Positions 1-10,865 are shown, numbered from the stretch's first letter. The stretch: 64,000 nucleotides of DNA from Cristatella mucedo (GCA_009760855.2 WPIO01000007.1:12655221-12719220), one strand, 5' to 3'. Numbers and translations are program-made. Notes: generated by a model from the letters alone, not told the origin.

Positions 1-1010
1 GCGCTCGGTAGGTTCTGGAAAGTTCTGACGTGAAGAGGCGAAGCTACTGCGTGCGGCCTCCCATCATCGCTGAGCGCCTCTCTTGTCTCGCCGCCGACGC
101 TCTGGCGGCTAGTACCGTGGTGTCTCGCGCCCGCCTGCCGGCCGGCCCATTCGGCTGGTCTTCCCCCGCACGCTGGCCTGCCGAGTTTCGCCGGATGTCA
201 GAGCTCGTCTAGGAAGCACTCGAGAGAGAAGATAACGTCGCAATCGCAGCAGCGCGCCCGGATACCGCTCCTCGGTTCACGCTCGCCCCTCGCGCCGCCG
301 CCACAACGCCGCCACGTTGCAGACCCCGGAGCCTACGACTCGAGAGCGCGAGCAGGTGCGCGCCAGCACGATACCTAGCACGCTTCCCCGTCGCGGGCGT
401 CGCAAGTGGCGATCGCCTGGCTCTTCACCAGGCAGCGATCGATCGATCGATCGATCGCGAACGCCGGCCGCGAACGAGCCGCGGCCAGCGAAGTGCCAGC
501 GACTGCGTCGCCGCGTCGTTCTCGCCGCGCCGTCTCGAACGACGGGCGAGCGCACGGGCATGCCGTTGGCGGGTCGTGCAGGGGGTGCGTCGCACGTTCA
601 GGTCCTAGCGGCAGGCGCCGCCGCCTGCGTCCGAGACGGAGCGCGGTGCGCTTCTCCGACGGCCGAATCTAGGGGGCGGGCGGAGCCGCACGGGGCGAGA
701 CGCGTGGACGAAGCCGCGTCTCTCGAGCAGCGGGCGCGCGCGCACGTCGCTCGCGCGCGGCTCGCATCGCGAGACGCGCGCGTCCGATTCCGCTTAGCCT
801 GCCGGACGTAGGCGTTCACGGCCGCGCGCGCGAGCTATTTGCAACCCTTCAACCGCGTTACGGGCTCCATTACGGCGCAGCGCGACAGTGGTCGGGGGGA
901 GGCGCTTACACGCGTCGACCGCGTTCGCCGCGTTTGCAGTCGCGCGGCTGGCGATGCGCACCCAGGCAAGGCAGTGCGTCCGCTCGACCGCCGCGGTTAG
1001 CTCAGATCGG
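1..1010. other. CpG-rich island, no gene supported
   Basis: The segment is strongly GC- and CpG-rich and has open frames in several phases on both strands, as expected from base composition alone. A short run of the tetramer GATC lies at about 437-457. I see no conserved domain, no convincing signal peptide and no paired splice sites. It may be a promoter-type CpG island whose gene lies outside the window. Confidence 0.5.
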
Positions 1011-1021
1011 ATGTCGTAGAT

Positions 1022-1145
1022 TAGTGGTTCTCGACCTGCCTAATGCCGCGACCCTTAAATACAGTTCCTCATGCCGTGGCGGCCACCCCAGCCATAAAAC
1101 GATCGTGTGCAAAACTGTGGAAATGCATGTTTTCCGGCGGTCTTG
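1022..1145. mobile_element. SPIN-like hAT element, left part (split by Gypsy)
   Basis: The sequence begins TAGTGGTTCTCGACCTGCC, a one-base variant of the hAT-SPIN terminus (CAGTGGTTCTCAACC). It continues through the family's 'taatgccgcgaccctt' and 'acagttcctcatg' blocks and a later block resembling 'ggaaatgcatgttttccg'. An internal deletion removes the AT-rich middle between about 1105 and 1117. The remainder resumes at 5384 after the Gypsy element. The 8 bases before it (tcgtagat, 1014-1021) resemble the 8 bases after the right end (tcacagat, 5451-5458), six of eight matching, as expected of an old hAT target duplication. It is non-autonomous and carries no transposase. Confidence 0.85.
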
Positions 1146-1160
1146 CTCACGCTCAGCTCA

Positions 1161-1242
1161 GCTCACGCTGCGGTCCTGGAGCCGACATAAGATGGTTGCC
1201 AATAAACGCGGTCTGTTCGCTGCGCTGCGTCGTATCATTACA
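1161..1242 (+). repeat. Gypsy element 5' LTR, truncated
   Basis: This stretch matches the 3' LTR (5244-5383) closely from 'gctcacgctgcggtcctgg' to the terminal 'attaca'. About 57 bases at the LTR start are missing, and a short ctcagctcacg-type repeat joins it directly to SPIN sequence. The polyadenylation-like 'caataaac' block is kept. The two LTRs differ at several positions, so the insertion is not recent. Confidence 0.8.
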
Positions 1243-1262
1243 TGGTGGCAGCGGTGAAGTTA
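1243..1262 (+). other. Gypsy primer-binding site
   Basis: The sequence right after the 5' LTR, starting 'tggtggcagcggtgaag', is in the position of the minus-strand primer site and has the 'TGG' start seen in Gypsy-type elements. The matching tRNA was not identified. Confidence 0.6.
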
Positions 1263-1289
1263 CAGAGTTTCGCCCTGAAAATCAAAGAG

Positions 1290-1697
1290 ATGGCCAAGTG
1301 TAACCCTCCAGCGGAATTCACATTTGATGAGCCGGCGTTATGGACGGCTTGGAGAAATCGTTTTCACCCTTATGTGACGGCAACGAAGTTGACGGCGGAG
1401 GAATAGGACGTACGGATAAGTACTCTCTTGTACGCCATGGGGGCGCAAGCTGAAGCGATTTTCGACACCTTTACCTATGAGGTCGACCAAGTGACGACGT
1501 TGGATCTCATCTTGGGCAAAGTTTGATAACTATTCCATACCGCGAAGGAATATTATCCACGATTGGGCTACGTTCAACCACCGCTCTCAACATCCGAGGG
1601 AATCTGCCGAGGCATTCATTCATACGCGCACTACTTGATTTAGCTTCGCACTGCGAATACGGCGCGATAAAAGATGAGTTGGTCTGAGATCGCCTGG
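1290..1697 (+). pseudogene. Gypsy gag, N-terminal part, broken
   Basis: An ATG at 1290 opens a gag-like frame that starts MAKCNPPAEFTFDEPA and includes the 'W..W..RF' pattern common in invertebrate Gypsy Gag. It is interrupted by an in-frame TAG after 'LTAEE' and by a double stop near 1526. After that the coding sense moves to the frame used by the downstream nucleocapsid. It would have been the capsid precursor of a retrotransposon particle. It cannot make a full product now. Confidence 0.75.
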
Positions 1698-1699
1698 TT

Positions 1700-2410
1700 G
1701 TGGGCTTGTCCGACCTTAAACTTTCAGAAGCCCTGCAACTAATCCCCGACCTTACGTTTACTGTGGCAGTACAAAAGGCGCGTCAGACGGAGACGGTAAA
1801 ATCACAGCTGAGTCTGCAGCACCCGGTTTCAGATGTCTCTGAGGTTCGTCGGCGACCACCGTCCGCCAACTGTCCTGAGCCCTGCTTCTTAGAGGCTGGC
1901 AGCCGCGCAGACAGTAGGAGAGTTAAGCTTTTCGATGACGTAAAAGAAGCTAACAGCTGCCGGAACTGTAACTCGGCTCACACTCCTGGACACTGCCCAG
2001 CGCGAGACCGCCGTTGCAATACCTGTGGGAAGGTAGGCCACTATGCAGTGCGGTGCAAATCACGCAGACAACCCGACGCTAAAATAAGAGAGATCGCGGC
2101 TGAATCCGACGGTGAGAACTACACCGTGGATGCCGTTACAAAGCCTGTAGCAGTGGAGTGCCAGTCGACAGGGGCATCATTACCCTGGCAACTGGATTTG
2201 TTCGGGTATGGAATGACAATTCCGTTTAAAATAGATAGTGGCGCTGACGTAACCGTCATTACGGAAGACACATATGGTCGACTGCTACGGCCACCTCGCC
2301 TTGAGCCTACAGCAGCTAAATTACACAGCGTCCGCAACCGCCTGGCTTGTAAGGGTACCTTCAAAGCGAGGTTAAAGCGGAAAGGAACGATTTATCTTCT
2401 GCCAGCCTAG
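1700..2410 (+). pseudogene. Gypsy gag C-terminus: zinc knuckles and aspartic protease
   Basis: The open stretch begins with the 'GLSDLKLSEALQL' block found near the end of Gypsy Gag. Two nucleocapsid zinc knuckles follow: a CRNC...H...C knuckle at about 1960-2000 and CNTCGKVGHYAVRC at about 2016-2057. The aspartic protease active site is visible as DSGADVTVI at about 2233-2260. The frame stops with a TAG at 2408-2410, but the same frame reopens downstream into reverse transcriptase, so the stop looks like a single nonsense change. Known role of the family: genome packaging and polyprotein cleavage. Confidence 0.85.
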
Positions 2411-2461
2411 AAAGTCGCTTGAGCAAGAAATAATCTCCTCGGCCGACAAGCTTCTCTGTGC

Positions 2462-4117
2462 ATGGGACTGATTAAACTCCGCGTAGAGGAGACTATTCTT
2501 CGAGACCCGGTATTTGGAGAGATCGGATTGATGCGATGCCAGCCGGTGAAAATTCGTCTCAAACCTGATGTGGAACCATACTGCGTACATACAGCCCGCC
2601 GCATACCCAGACCGCTGTTCCCTTTGGTAAAGAACGAACTTCTTCGAATGAAGAAGATTGGCATCGTGGAACGTGTATAGGAGCCGATCGATTGGTGCTC
2701 CCAAATCGTACCGGTCCTGAAGCCCAACGGCAAAGTGCGCCTTTTTGTCGAATTGAAGCGCTTAAATCAAGCAGTGGTTCGTGAAAGGTACGTGCTACCT
2801 ACGCTTGATGAGATTTTGCCACAGTTTGTTGGTGCTACAATGTTCTCAAAGTTGGACGCCTCTAGCGGATTTTGGGCTATTCCGTTGTCCCACGAGAACA
2901 CTCGCTTAACGACGTTTATAACACCGTTTGGACGTTTTTGTTTTCGCCAGCTGCCCTTTGGCATAACTAGCGTGCTGGAGATCTTTCAGCGACTGATGCA
3001 TGACCTCTTGGGTGAGATCGAAGGTGTAGCCATTTATATGGACGATGTTTTGGTTTATGGATCAACGGCGGCTGAGCATGACAATAGATTGCGTCGTGTT
3101 ATTTCCGAAATTTCAAAGTCGGACCTATAGTTGAATAGAGACAAATGTATATTCCGCCAGCCAACTTTGACGTTCTTAGGGCATGTTATTGATGCTAGCG
3201 GCGTGCGGCCGTCAGACGACAAAATAGAAGCCATCCTCAATCTCCCTGGTCCAACTAACATAGCAGAGCTAAAGAGATGCCTTGGTATGATGAACTACCT
3301 CGGCCGCTTTGTGCCGAATCTGGTCACGGTCTCAAAACCGTTAAATGATCTCTTCTCGTCTGACTCAGTATGGTACTGGGGGCATAGCCAGAAGAAAGCA
3401 TTCCGGGAAGCCAAGTTGCTCATAACAAAGGCACCAGTGTTGGCTTATTTTAACCCAAAAAAGTCGGTGATTGTCAGTGCCGATGCCAGTAGCTATGGTC
3501 TAGGTGCCGTTCTGCTGCAGTGCCATGGATCGGGAGAGCAAGATGTACGACCTGTCGCATTTGCATCCCGTACGTTGTCAGGGGCCGAAACAAGATACGC
3601 TCAGATCGAAAAAGAGTGCCTTGCGGCGGTGTGGGCGTGCGAGAAGTTCAGTCAGTTCCTCATTGGTCTGCCTTCTTTCGAGCTTCGTACTGACCATAAA
3701 CCACTTATATTGTTGCTCATGACTAAGGACCTTGACCAGGTTCCGGTTAGATGCCAACGCCTATTGATGCGAATGATGCGTTTTAACCCTCACGCCGTGT
3801 ATGTGCCTGGAAAGACCCCTGTGATAGCTGATACGTTGTCAAGAGAACCACTGCGTGGGAGTGAGGAACACGACCAAACCGAGGCCGTTCAACTCTACGT
3901 AGGCACAGTTGTTTCTAAATCGCTTTCAGTAGCTCGCTTGAGCGAAGTAAAGCAGGCTACTGCTGACGACAGTGAGCTACAAGATGTCATAAAGTATACG
4001 CTGTCAGGGTGGCCTAAATCGAGCAAGGGCCTACCAGAAATCTTGCGGAAGTACTTCAGCATAAGTAGCCATCTTTCTGTGTCAAATAGATTACTACTGT
4101 ATGACGATCGCATATAA
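2462..4117 (+). pseudogene. Gypsy pol: reverse transcriptase and RNase H, with nonsense stops
   Basis: The whole region reads in one frame, broken only by stops at about 2678-2680 and 3128-3130, and ends at 4115-4117. Reverse transcriptase motifs are clear: FSKLDASSGFWAIP near 2845, LPFGI near 2950, and the catalytic YMDDVLVYG near 3037-3062. The connection has the usual FLGHVI and LGMMNYLGRFVPN blocks. RNase H follows with SADASSYGLGAVLLQ, then the E of YAQIEKECLA, then the D of RTDHKPL. The order fits Ty3/Gypsy (Metaviridae) elements. The stops make it non-functional as it stands. Confidence 0.92.
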
Positions 4118-5213
4118 ATCCCTCAAAGCCTTCAGGCTTTTCTGTTGGAGCGTATCCACGACGGCCACCAGGGGGTGACCAAATGTAGGGACCGAGCAAG
4201 ATCATGTGTATACTGGCTAGGAATTAGCCAAGACGTTAAGACATTTGTTGGTTCCTGCAGCTTCTGTCAAAAGAACCAGAGGAGACAACTACATGAGCCA
4301 CTCATCCAGTGTTAATTGCCAACAAGTCGCTGCCGATCTTTTCGAACACGAGGGACGACTGCACCTGATTGTGATCGACTTTTACTACAGATACATGGAA
4401 ATCACTCCATTATCTGAATAGAAGACCAAAGAAGTTGTGGCCAAACTGCTGACCATATTTGCTCGCTGGGGCATACCAGAGTCGTTGCAGTCTGACAATG
4501 GTCCACAGTTTTCATCTCACGAATTTGGCGATTTCGCGAGACGATATGGGTTCAAACATGTTACGACCAGCCCACATTTTCCACAAGCGAACGGAGAAGT
4601 GGAAATAGCGGTGCAAACTGCCAAATCTATTGTAAGGCTGCCTGATCCGTGCCTCGCATTAATGATACAGAGGTCGACGCCATGCACCTCTACAGGCTTC
4701 AGCCAGGCACAACTGATCATGGGACGGCAGATTAGGACGACGTTGCCAGTGCTCCCTCGGCATGTCGAACCACAATGGCCTGTAAAGGAAAAAGTGCAAC
4801 TCAATGACGACCGTGCAAAAGAGCTTCAACAGCACTACCACGATCGCCGTCATTCTGCTCGCCCACTTCCACCTCTTCAACCCGGCCAACCGGTATTAGT
4901 GCAGACGGATGGTGAAAACAGCTGGAGCACACATGCAACGGTGACAGCTCAAGCAAGTACACCTCGGTCGTTTGTCGTGCAGACTGACAACGGCAGCACT
5001 CTCCGGCGGAACGGAAAGCATCTTCGACCGATTGACACCGATCCACAGGTCACCAACAGCGAATCGCCTGGCAGTTCCCTACATCCACCGAAACCTACAC
5101 CTGCAGTTCAAGATCAGTCTCCAAGTATTGCCGATGAGATGCACACCTCTCAAGGTCTAACGACAACAAGGTCTGGCAGGCTGGTAAAGCCAGTCCGAAG
5201 GCTAGATCTTTGA
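4118..5213 (+). pseudogene. Gypsy integrase, frameshifted
   Basis: A degraded HHCC zinc-binding region follows RNase H at about 4130-4300, with a 'HDGHQGVTKCRDRAR' block and a C..C pair near 4258-4270. The core begins with an 'HLIVIDFYYRYMEI' block near 4362-4403 carrying the first Asp. After a TAG near 4420 and a frame change, the frame from 4437 gives LQSDNGPQFSS (second Asp) and PQANGEVEIAVQ (Glu), completing DD35E. A GPY-like C-terminal region and tail run to 5213. The tail overlaps no other gene. Confidence 0.88.
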
Positions 5214-5232
5214 AAATGAGACAGTTCCTACT

Positions 5233-5243
5233 TGGAGGGAAGG
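5233..5243 (+). other. Gypsy polypurine tract
   Basis: The purine run 'tggagggaagg' immediately precedes the TG that opens the 3' LTR, which is where the plus-strand primer of an LTR element lies. Confidence 0.7.
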
Positions 5244-5383
5244 TGTGGTAGCAGAGCTATCGGGCGGAGCCACAACAACGTGACCAATCAGGAGAGGCCT
5301 CGCTCACGCTGCGGTCCTGGAGCCGACATAAGATTGTTGCCAATAAACGTGGTCTGTTCGTTGTGCTGCGTCTTATCATTACA
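5244..5383 (+). repeat. Gypsy element 3' LTR (140 bp)
   Basis: The LTR starts TGTGGTAGCAGAGC and ends ATTACA, giving the usual TG..CA borders. It contains a 'caataaac' block likely to act in polyadenylation. From 5300 onward it pairs with the truncated 5' LTR at 1161-1242. SPIN sequence resumes immediately after it. Confidence 0.88.
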
Positions 5384-5450
5384 GGAGGCCCCTGCGAAAG
5401 GGTCGTTCGACCCCCCAAAGGGGTCGCGCGACACAGGCTGGGGACCGCTG
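5384..5450. mobile_element. SPIN-like hAT element, right part
   Basis: The sequence 'cgaaagggtcgttcgacccc' followed by 'caaaggggtcgcgcgacaca' and ending 'ggggaccgctg' is the right end of a SPIN-type hAT element. It is in the orientation that continues 1022-1145. Together they are one element of about 190 bp split by the 4.2-kb Gypsy. Confidence 0.88.
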
Positions 5451-5458
5451 TCACAGAT

Positions 5459-5837
5459 GGTTCGCGCCGGCTGCGAAAATAAGTGGCTTCGCCGAGCCAA
5501 ACAAATAAGGAAGGGTATCTGCACGATTGATGAATATCGATTGATGCATATCGGCGAGCGATGGCCGCCACCGCCGCAGCAGTTCGCAGCGGTTTCGCGA
5601 ATTCGCGAGTTCGGGCGCGTTAATTTAGAGATCTCTCCGCTTCATGTACCGGCACTTTTCCTCGGCTTAGCCCGACGCATATATTTCGACTCGCGTAGCC
5701 GAACTACAGCTCAGAAAAGGGGAAAGCTTAAAGTGCGTTGCAAAGTGGGGCCGGTGAAATGGGCGCGGTGCCTAATTTATCGCCGCCGCGGCGGATTGAA
5801 GGCGGGGAGAGCTCGTCCGCCTCGCCGGGCTATGTGT
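5459..5837. other. Unassigned interval
   Basis: Unique-looking sequence with moderate GC content. No domain, SINE or LINE match was recognised. An open frame that crosses it from the LTR is a by-product of the transposons. Confidence 0.4.
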
Positions 5838-5945
5838 TATGTATCTCCGTCAGTAACTCCACAAAGTCATAAAGACCATGTGGGTGTTACGCATGAGAGT
5901 TTTGTATAGCGCACTCACAGCCTAAGCGGCTTTCGGTACGCATTC
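5838..5945 (-). mobile_element. LINE-B 3' end fragment
   Basis: In reverse this matches the shared 3' terminal block of LINE-B seen at 17676-17790, 38490-38640 and 43060-43170: 'ccgcttaggctgtgagtgcg', 'tacaaaactctc', 'gcgtaacacccaca' and 'gttactgacggagata'. It is a short tail copy with no coding potential. Confidence 0.75.
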
Positions 5946-6430
5946 TGGGCTACACAGGAGCACTGCGAGAAAGGAAGCAACGCTTGATCGCATATGAGGG
6001 CCGCTATGTCCTACTCGGCCAGCGTGGCGCTACAGTTCGGCGAACGGGGGGGGGAGGGATCGGCGGGGACTAGCGTCGCTTCTCTGGCTGGGGCGGTTAG
6101 CAACAGACGACCGCTGAGTCACGTGAGAGGTGAGAGCAATTTAACTGACGCTCAATGCGGCGCTCGTGGAAATGGGGAAGCTCCCGACTGGTCCGAGTGC
6201 TCGACAGCGCTGGTTGCGGTGTGGCGCTACCGCGAGCGAGTGACAGTGGTCGAAATCGCGTCAGATGCGAGGTTAAATCTGGGTCAGAGGTCAGACCAGC
6301 TCAGCTTGCTCGCTAGTGCTCAGGCTGCGCGGCCCTCCTGAGGCCGCTTCTGGTGCGTGCGTTCGCTGGTAGATAGGTACTGACGCACAAGCCAGGTTAT
6401 TGACTATGTTGACTTTGTTTGGCCACCGTA
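5946..6430. other. Unassigned interval before GA tract
   Basis: A 115-codon open frame lies at 5994-6341 on the plus strand. It has no recognisable domain and its composition does not stand out. I would not call it a gene. Confidence 0.35.
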
Positions 6431-6675
6431 TGAGAGAGAGAGAGAGAGAGAGAGAAAAAGAGAGACAGACAGACAGACAGAAAGAGAAAGAGAGAGATAG
6501 AGAGATATAGATAGAGAGAGATAGGGAGATAGGGAGATAGAGAGAGAGACACAGAGAGAGACAGATAGACAGACCGAGAGAGAGAGATGGAGAGAGAGAG
6601 AGAGACAGACAGACAGACCGAGAGATAGACCGAGAGAGAGAGACAGGCATGGAGAGAGACTGAGACAGAGAAATA
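6431..6675. repeat. (GA)n / (GACA)n microsatellite
   Basis: About 245 bases of purine-rich dinucleotide and tetranucleotide repeat, mostly GA with GACA, GATA and GACC interruptions. Long Ser/Leu-rich frames on the opposite strand are artefacts of the repeat. Confidence 0.95.
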
Positions 6676-7197
6676 GTGACAGGATCAGGTTGAACGCAGG
6701 TATAGTGCTCGGCCGCTTAGCCCAAGAGGCGGTAAGAAAGTCTCCCGGGTCGACCACGACAAAACGCACTCGAGTTAGGGAGCGTGTGACCTCGAAAGGG
6801 ATTGACCTAACAGTTGGTAAACAATCGGGTAGCCTGCGGTTGCTACAGGTCTACCGTTAGGCAGCTCAGTCACCATCTGAGCCGCTGACGCCAGCAATCG
6901 TTGGCCTCAGAAACGCTAAGCTTACCTGCAAAGTGCCTTCAGGAAGAAAATTTAGTTCTCGTTGGTAGCGACATGATTTCTTTGGTTTATTTTTTGTTGT
7001 TATCAATATTATTACTCTACTTGCATATTACTTTAGTATTGAATTGGATCGTATCGCGAATCCCTGGGAAATAGCTTTCATGCGAGGAATTTCAGCGTCG
7101 ACGAATAGGACAGCAATTACTGTCCCTATTACTATGGTAATAGTAACGAGTTTTCGCGTGTCGCAGTGGCTTCTTTTTACGCTCAGTGAGCTCTACA
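6676..7197. other. Unassigned interval
   Basis: No repeat family or coding signal recognised. The sequence becomes AT-rich after 6950. Confidence 0.4.
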
Positions 7198-8560
7198 TCT
7201 CTAATAATAATAATAATACATTTGATAAAGCACCCTCAGAAAAAACTAGATCTCTTTCTAGGGGCTTTACAATAGCTGCAACGGAATCACGATCAAATGC
7301 TTGGTGGTAGCATGGTCAGTAAAAAACAAGATTAACATGTTCCCGAATAACGTGCACTGAGTCAGAATTAAAGTATGGTTAGTGGCAGCACACAGCAGTG
7401 TCAGAACGCATAAGCGCATGATGACGAATTACATGGATCCACTAAATGCTGTCATAAATAGAAGCAATATTAGTGACTTTTTCATTTTGGACAAATCAGG
7501 AGATGTCGTGACGCAGGTCTCGAGTGAGTTCTAGGCTTTGGGAGCATATGTACTAATGGCACGGTCTCCATAGGATTTGAGGTTTGTACAAGGTACAGTT
7601 GAACACATAGATTCCGAAAAGTGGGTGGATTGACGGTTAGCCTTGTGGGGGAGAAGATCTGAGAATTAGGCTGGAGCCAAACAATAAGGGAACCAAAAGG
7701 TGAGTGACAAAACCTTGAAATTGATGCGTTGCTTGACTGGAAGCCATTGCAGATCGGCGAGAAGGGGTGTGATGTGGCTACTGTGACGCTCACGACACCG
7801 ACAAGCCTAGCCGCAGAGTTTTGCACTTTTGTAAGCGCCTGAGTGCACATGCTGGTAGGCCAGTAAGCAGTGAGTTGCAGAAGTCGAGACGGGATGTCAC
7901 GAATGCATGGACCAACTTAGACGTGGTATCCTTATCTAAACAAGCCCAAATTTTAGCAATGTTATGAAGCTGAAAATGGGCAGATTTGACTGTGGAGCTG
8001 ATATGGTCGGCTAACGAGAGGTCGCTTTGGAATATGACACCTAGATTTCGAGCTGATTCAACAGGAGATGTGCCGGCAGAGCCAATTTGGAGCGTCAGCC
8101 TTTCTAATTTCTGAATCACACTGGGTTTGCCAATAACTCGAAAGTTAGTTTTGTCATCGTTCAGTTTTAGAAAATTTGCTGCCATCCACGTGCGGATGTC
8201 ATCAGTACATGCAGCAAGTGAATTGAGAGAATTCGAGGTGCTCGAAGGCTGGGATGGATCAAAGCAAAGGTACAACTGAGTGTCATCCGCATTGTAGTGA
8301 AAGCCTAGATTGTGCTTGGCAATCATAATCGGCAAGAGGAAGAGTATAAACCGTGAAAAGACCTGGACCACGCATTGAGCCCTGAGGTACCCAATATTTC
8401 ACGGGTTCCTCGGATGATCTTTACCCATTCACATCAACACTTGGGAGTCTCCAACTGTGATAAGACCTCAACCATTGCAGAGCAGTGCTAGTGCTGCCCA
8501 GGTGAGATGAGAGTCGCTCAAGAAGGACTCGGTGATCGATAGTACCAAAAGCTGCTTGAG
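7198..8560 (-). mobile_element. L2 copy, 5'-truncated, with (AAT)n tail
   Basis: Read on the minus strand, this begins inside reverse transcriptase around 8560-8380 with a degraded 'TIDH..LLERLSSHLG..STALQW' block. It continues through NADDTQLYLCFDP, WMAANFLKLNDDKTNF, and the 'SRLDFCNSLLTGLPACALRRLQ' region at about 7830-7910. It ends with the family's 3' tail and an AAT run at 7201-7217. Frames are broken by indels, so it is a dead copy. The element belongs to the L2/CR1 part of the non-LTR retrotransposons. Confidence 0.9.
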
Positions 8561-9572
8561 ACGCATAGGAAGCAGGCAACCAACTGGCCTAGCGTCTCAT
8601 CTCGAGAAGATCTTCTGGGTTTGCATCACCCCCTCCCCCGCTGGAATGAGCGCAAAATTCATGGAGCCGGAAATACCGGCAGCCACAGCTGTACGTCGGA
8701 TTAGCGCCGGCAGCCAGCCTTTCCGTGCGCCTCGTTTCTCGTGGCGCCCGGCGGAAGCGCTCAGCCCGGCGACGTGCGAGCGACGCGATTTCTGGGAGAG
8801 TCCGGACTTTGAGTTACCGACCACTCGGAAGTGCCGGTCTGGCGCCAATGCCATATTAGCGTGGGTCGCCACCCGCGCTTCTGGCAAGCGCGCGCGGGCA
8901 CGGGCGATGACCGCGATGGCGGCGCGGCGATGGTGGCGCCCCAGATGTCGATTGGAATGCACCGTGACCTTGAGATCCGCCAGGCACCAGCGTCTTCCGG
9001 CTGAAATTTCCGCCCCTGCGCTTGCACATACACTAATGGACTGATCGCACCTTCCGAGACCAGCATGGCTGCTCTCTCCCTGCTCCCGGCAATTGGCGAT
9101 AAACAGCCATACTGCATCTACGGTCTATTGCCTTGTGCGACTGCATGCTCTCAAACAAATGTTAGCGTAAACAGAAGCAGCGGCGTTCGAAAGGCGCTTG
9201 CTTTTGACTGCGAGCCGGATGCAGAGCGATCTTTCTGAGAAGTCCCAAAGCTGTGCCTGAGAGTAAATTCACCGTGGGATCCGTCTCCGTCGACACGGTA
9301 GATCGCGCTCGCCCTCGCTCACCCGCGCCCTCTGGTGGCAGCCCGCGAAGGCGGATGGAAAGCGAGGAGATGGCCGCGTGGTCGGCCCAGCTAAGTCACG
9401 TAGTCAGCCAGAGCACGTACGTCAGGAGTTGGCGGGTACCGTCGGTCGATGAAACTGCTGGGCACGTGTTACAGGCGTGGTGCACGGCTTCCACGCCCGG
9501 TCAGAACGAGGCCGCTAACACAGTGCTCGCAGCGGTGCTAGCGCGTCAGCGGAGTCTCCGCCGACGCTGAAT
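8561..9572. other. GC-rich interval between two L2 copies
   Basis: GC- and CpG-rich DNA with overlapping frames on both strands (for example 8532-9044 and 9253-9570). None shows a recognisable domain. No repeat family was identified. Confidence 0.4.
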
Positions 9573-10277
9573 GAATAATAATAATAATAATAATAATTCA
9601 CTTGATAAAGCGCCCTCAGAGAACTTAATCTCTCTCTAGGCGCTTTACATTTGCTGTAAAGTGAAATGCAATTGAATGGTAAGTAAAATCATGCTTGAAA
9701 AACAAACAAAATGAATAATATGGTTAGGGGTGACATGCACAGGGTCAGCATGCGAATGTGGTTAGTGGCAGCATGCACAGTGTCAGCACGCATAAGCACA
9801 TCAAGGACGAATCACAGGGACCCACTAAATGCTGTCCTAAATAGGTGTGTTTTTAGGTTCCTTTTAAATGTGGTCAGGTCGGGGGATGTTATGACGCAGG
9901 TCGGGAGGGAGTTCCAGGCTTTGGGAGCATACGAACTAAATGCACGGTCTCCAAAGGATTTAAGGTTTGTACGAGGTATTTCTAGACTGTTGGATTCCGA
10001 AAAGCGGGTGGTACGATGCTTGGCCTGATGGGGTAGTATATCTGAAAGATAGGCTGAAGAAATAGAATGAAGGGACCTAAAAGTGAGCGACAAAACCTTG
10101 AAGTCAATCCGTTGCTTGACTGGTAGCCAGTGCAGGTCGGTGAGAAGTGGAGTAATGTGGCAACGGCGACGCTCACGACAGACAAGTCTAGCTGCCGAGT
10201 TTTGCACCAGCTGCAATCGCCTGATCGCACATGCTGGTAGGCCAGTAAGCAGTGAGTTGCAGAAGTCGAGACGGGAT
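9573..10277 (-). mobile_element. L2 copy, 3' portion
   Basis: An AAT run at 9573-9596 and the tail 'cttgataaagcgccctcaga' mark the 3' end on the minus strand. The coding part, 9812-10280, includes SRLDFCNSLLTGLPACAIRR, HWLPVKQRIDFKVLSLTFRS and a C-terminus 'KSFGDRAFSSYAPKAWNSLP'. This C-terminal region is unusually well kept. Similarity ends abruptly near 10277, so the copy is 5'-truncated in the usual way for target-primed insertion. Confidence 0.92.
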
Positions 10278-10474
10278 ACCGGTAGAGCTCGCACCTTGCA
10301 GTACTGCTAGATTCTTGAGGGCGCTGCACCAATGTACTCAGGTTTGCCGGAAGTATCAGAAACATGGCAGCGACGACGATCGCTCATACCCTGACACGTC
10401 AGGTCCGCATCCATAAAGTAAACAAGTCTACTCGACAGCAGCCGACGGTTACAGGCATTCAGCAGTAGAGGCCA

Positions 10475-10608
10475 CGACGTACGCTCTGTACGACGTACGC
10501 TCTGTACGACGTACGCTCTGTACGACGTACGCTCTGTACGACGTACGCTCTGTACGACGTACGCTCTGTACGACGTACGCTCTGTACGTACGCCGACGTA
10601 CGCTCTGT
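10475..10608. repeat. 16-bp minisatellite, about 8 copies
   Basis: Seven perfect tandem copies of CGACGTACGCTCTGTA run from 10475 to 10586. A 7-base interruption follows and then a partial eighth copy to 10608. The unit contains the self-complementary core GTACGACGTAC-like sequence and several CpGs. No divergence between copies means recent expansion or homogenisation. Confidence 0.97.
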
Positions 10609-10654
10609 GGCCTAGAGCTCAAATCAGCTCCAATGCCAATGCCAAATCTTGAGT

Positions 10655-10717
10655 CTCGACTTCCAGCCTCTATCAGATATCCTATATCGCGCCGGCTATA
10701 TCCTATAGATATCCTAT

Positions 10718-10748
<31 letters not shown>

Positions 10749-10865
10749 GCTATAGATATATAGATATCCTATATCGCGCTGGCTTTTTATATGGCCTTGG
10801 TACAGCCCTAATATTATATATATATATCCTATAGATATATAGATCTCCTATAAAACTATTGCACA
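10655..10865. repeat. AT-rich satellite-like stretch (tatagatatccta units)
   Basis: Repeated but irregular blocks of 'gatatcctatag' surround an (AT)n run at about 10719-10748. It separates the minisatellite from the CpG-rich island that follows. Confidence 0.8.

Noticed and set aside
9253-9570. 105-codon gene before the L2 copy
   Set aside because: The start is not an ATG, no domain is present and the frame ends at the L2 tail. Composition alone explains it.
10475-10608. A CRISPR-like array
   Set aside because: Units are contiguous 16-mers with no spacers, in a eukaryotic sequence.
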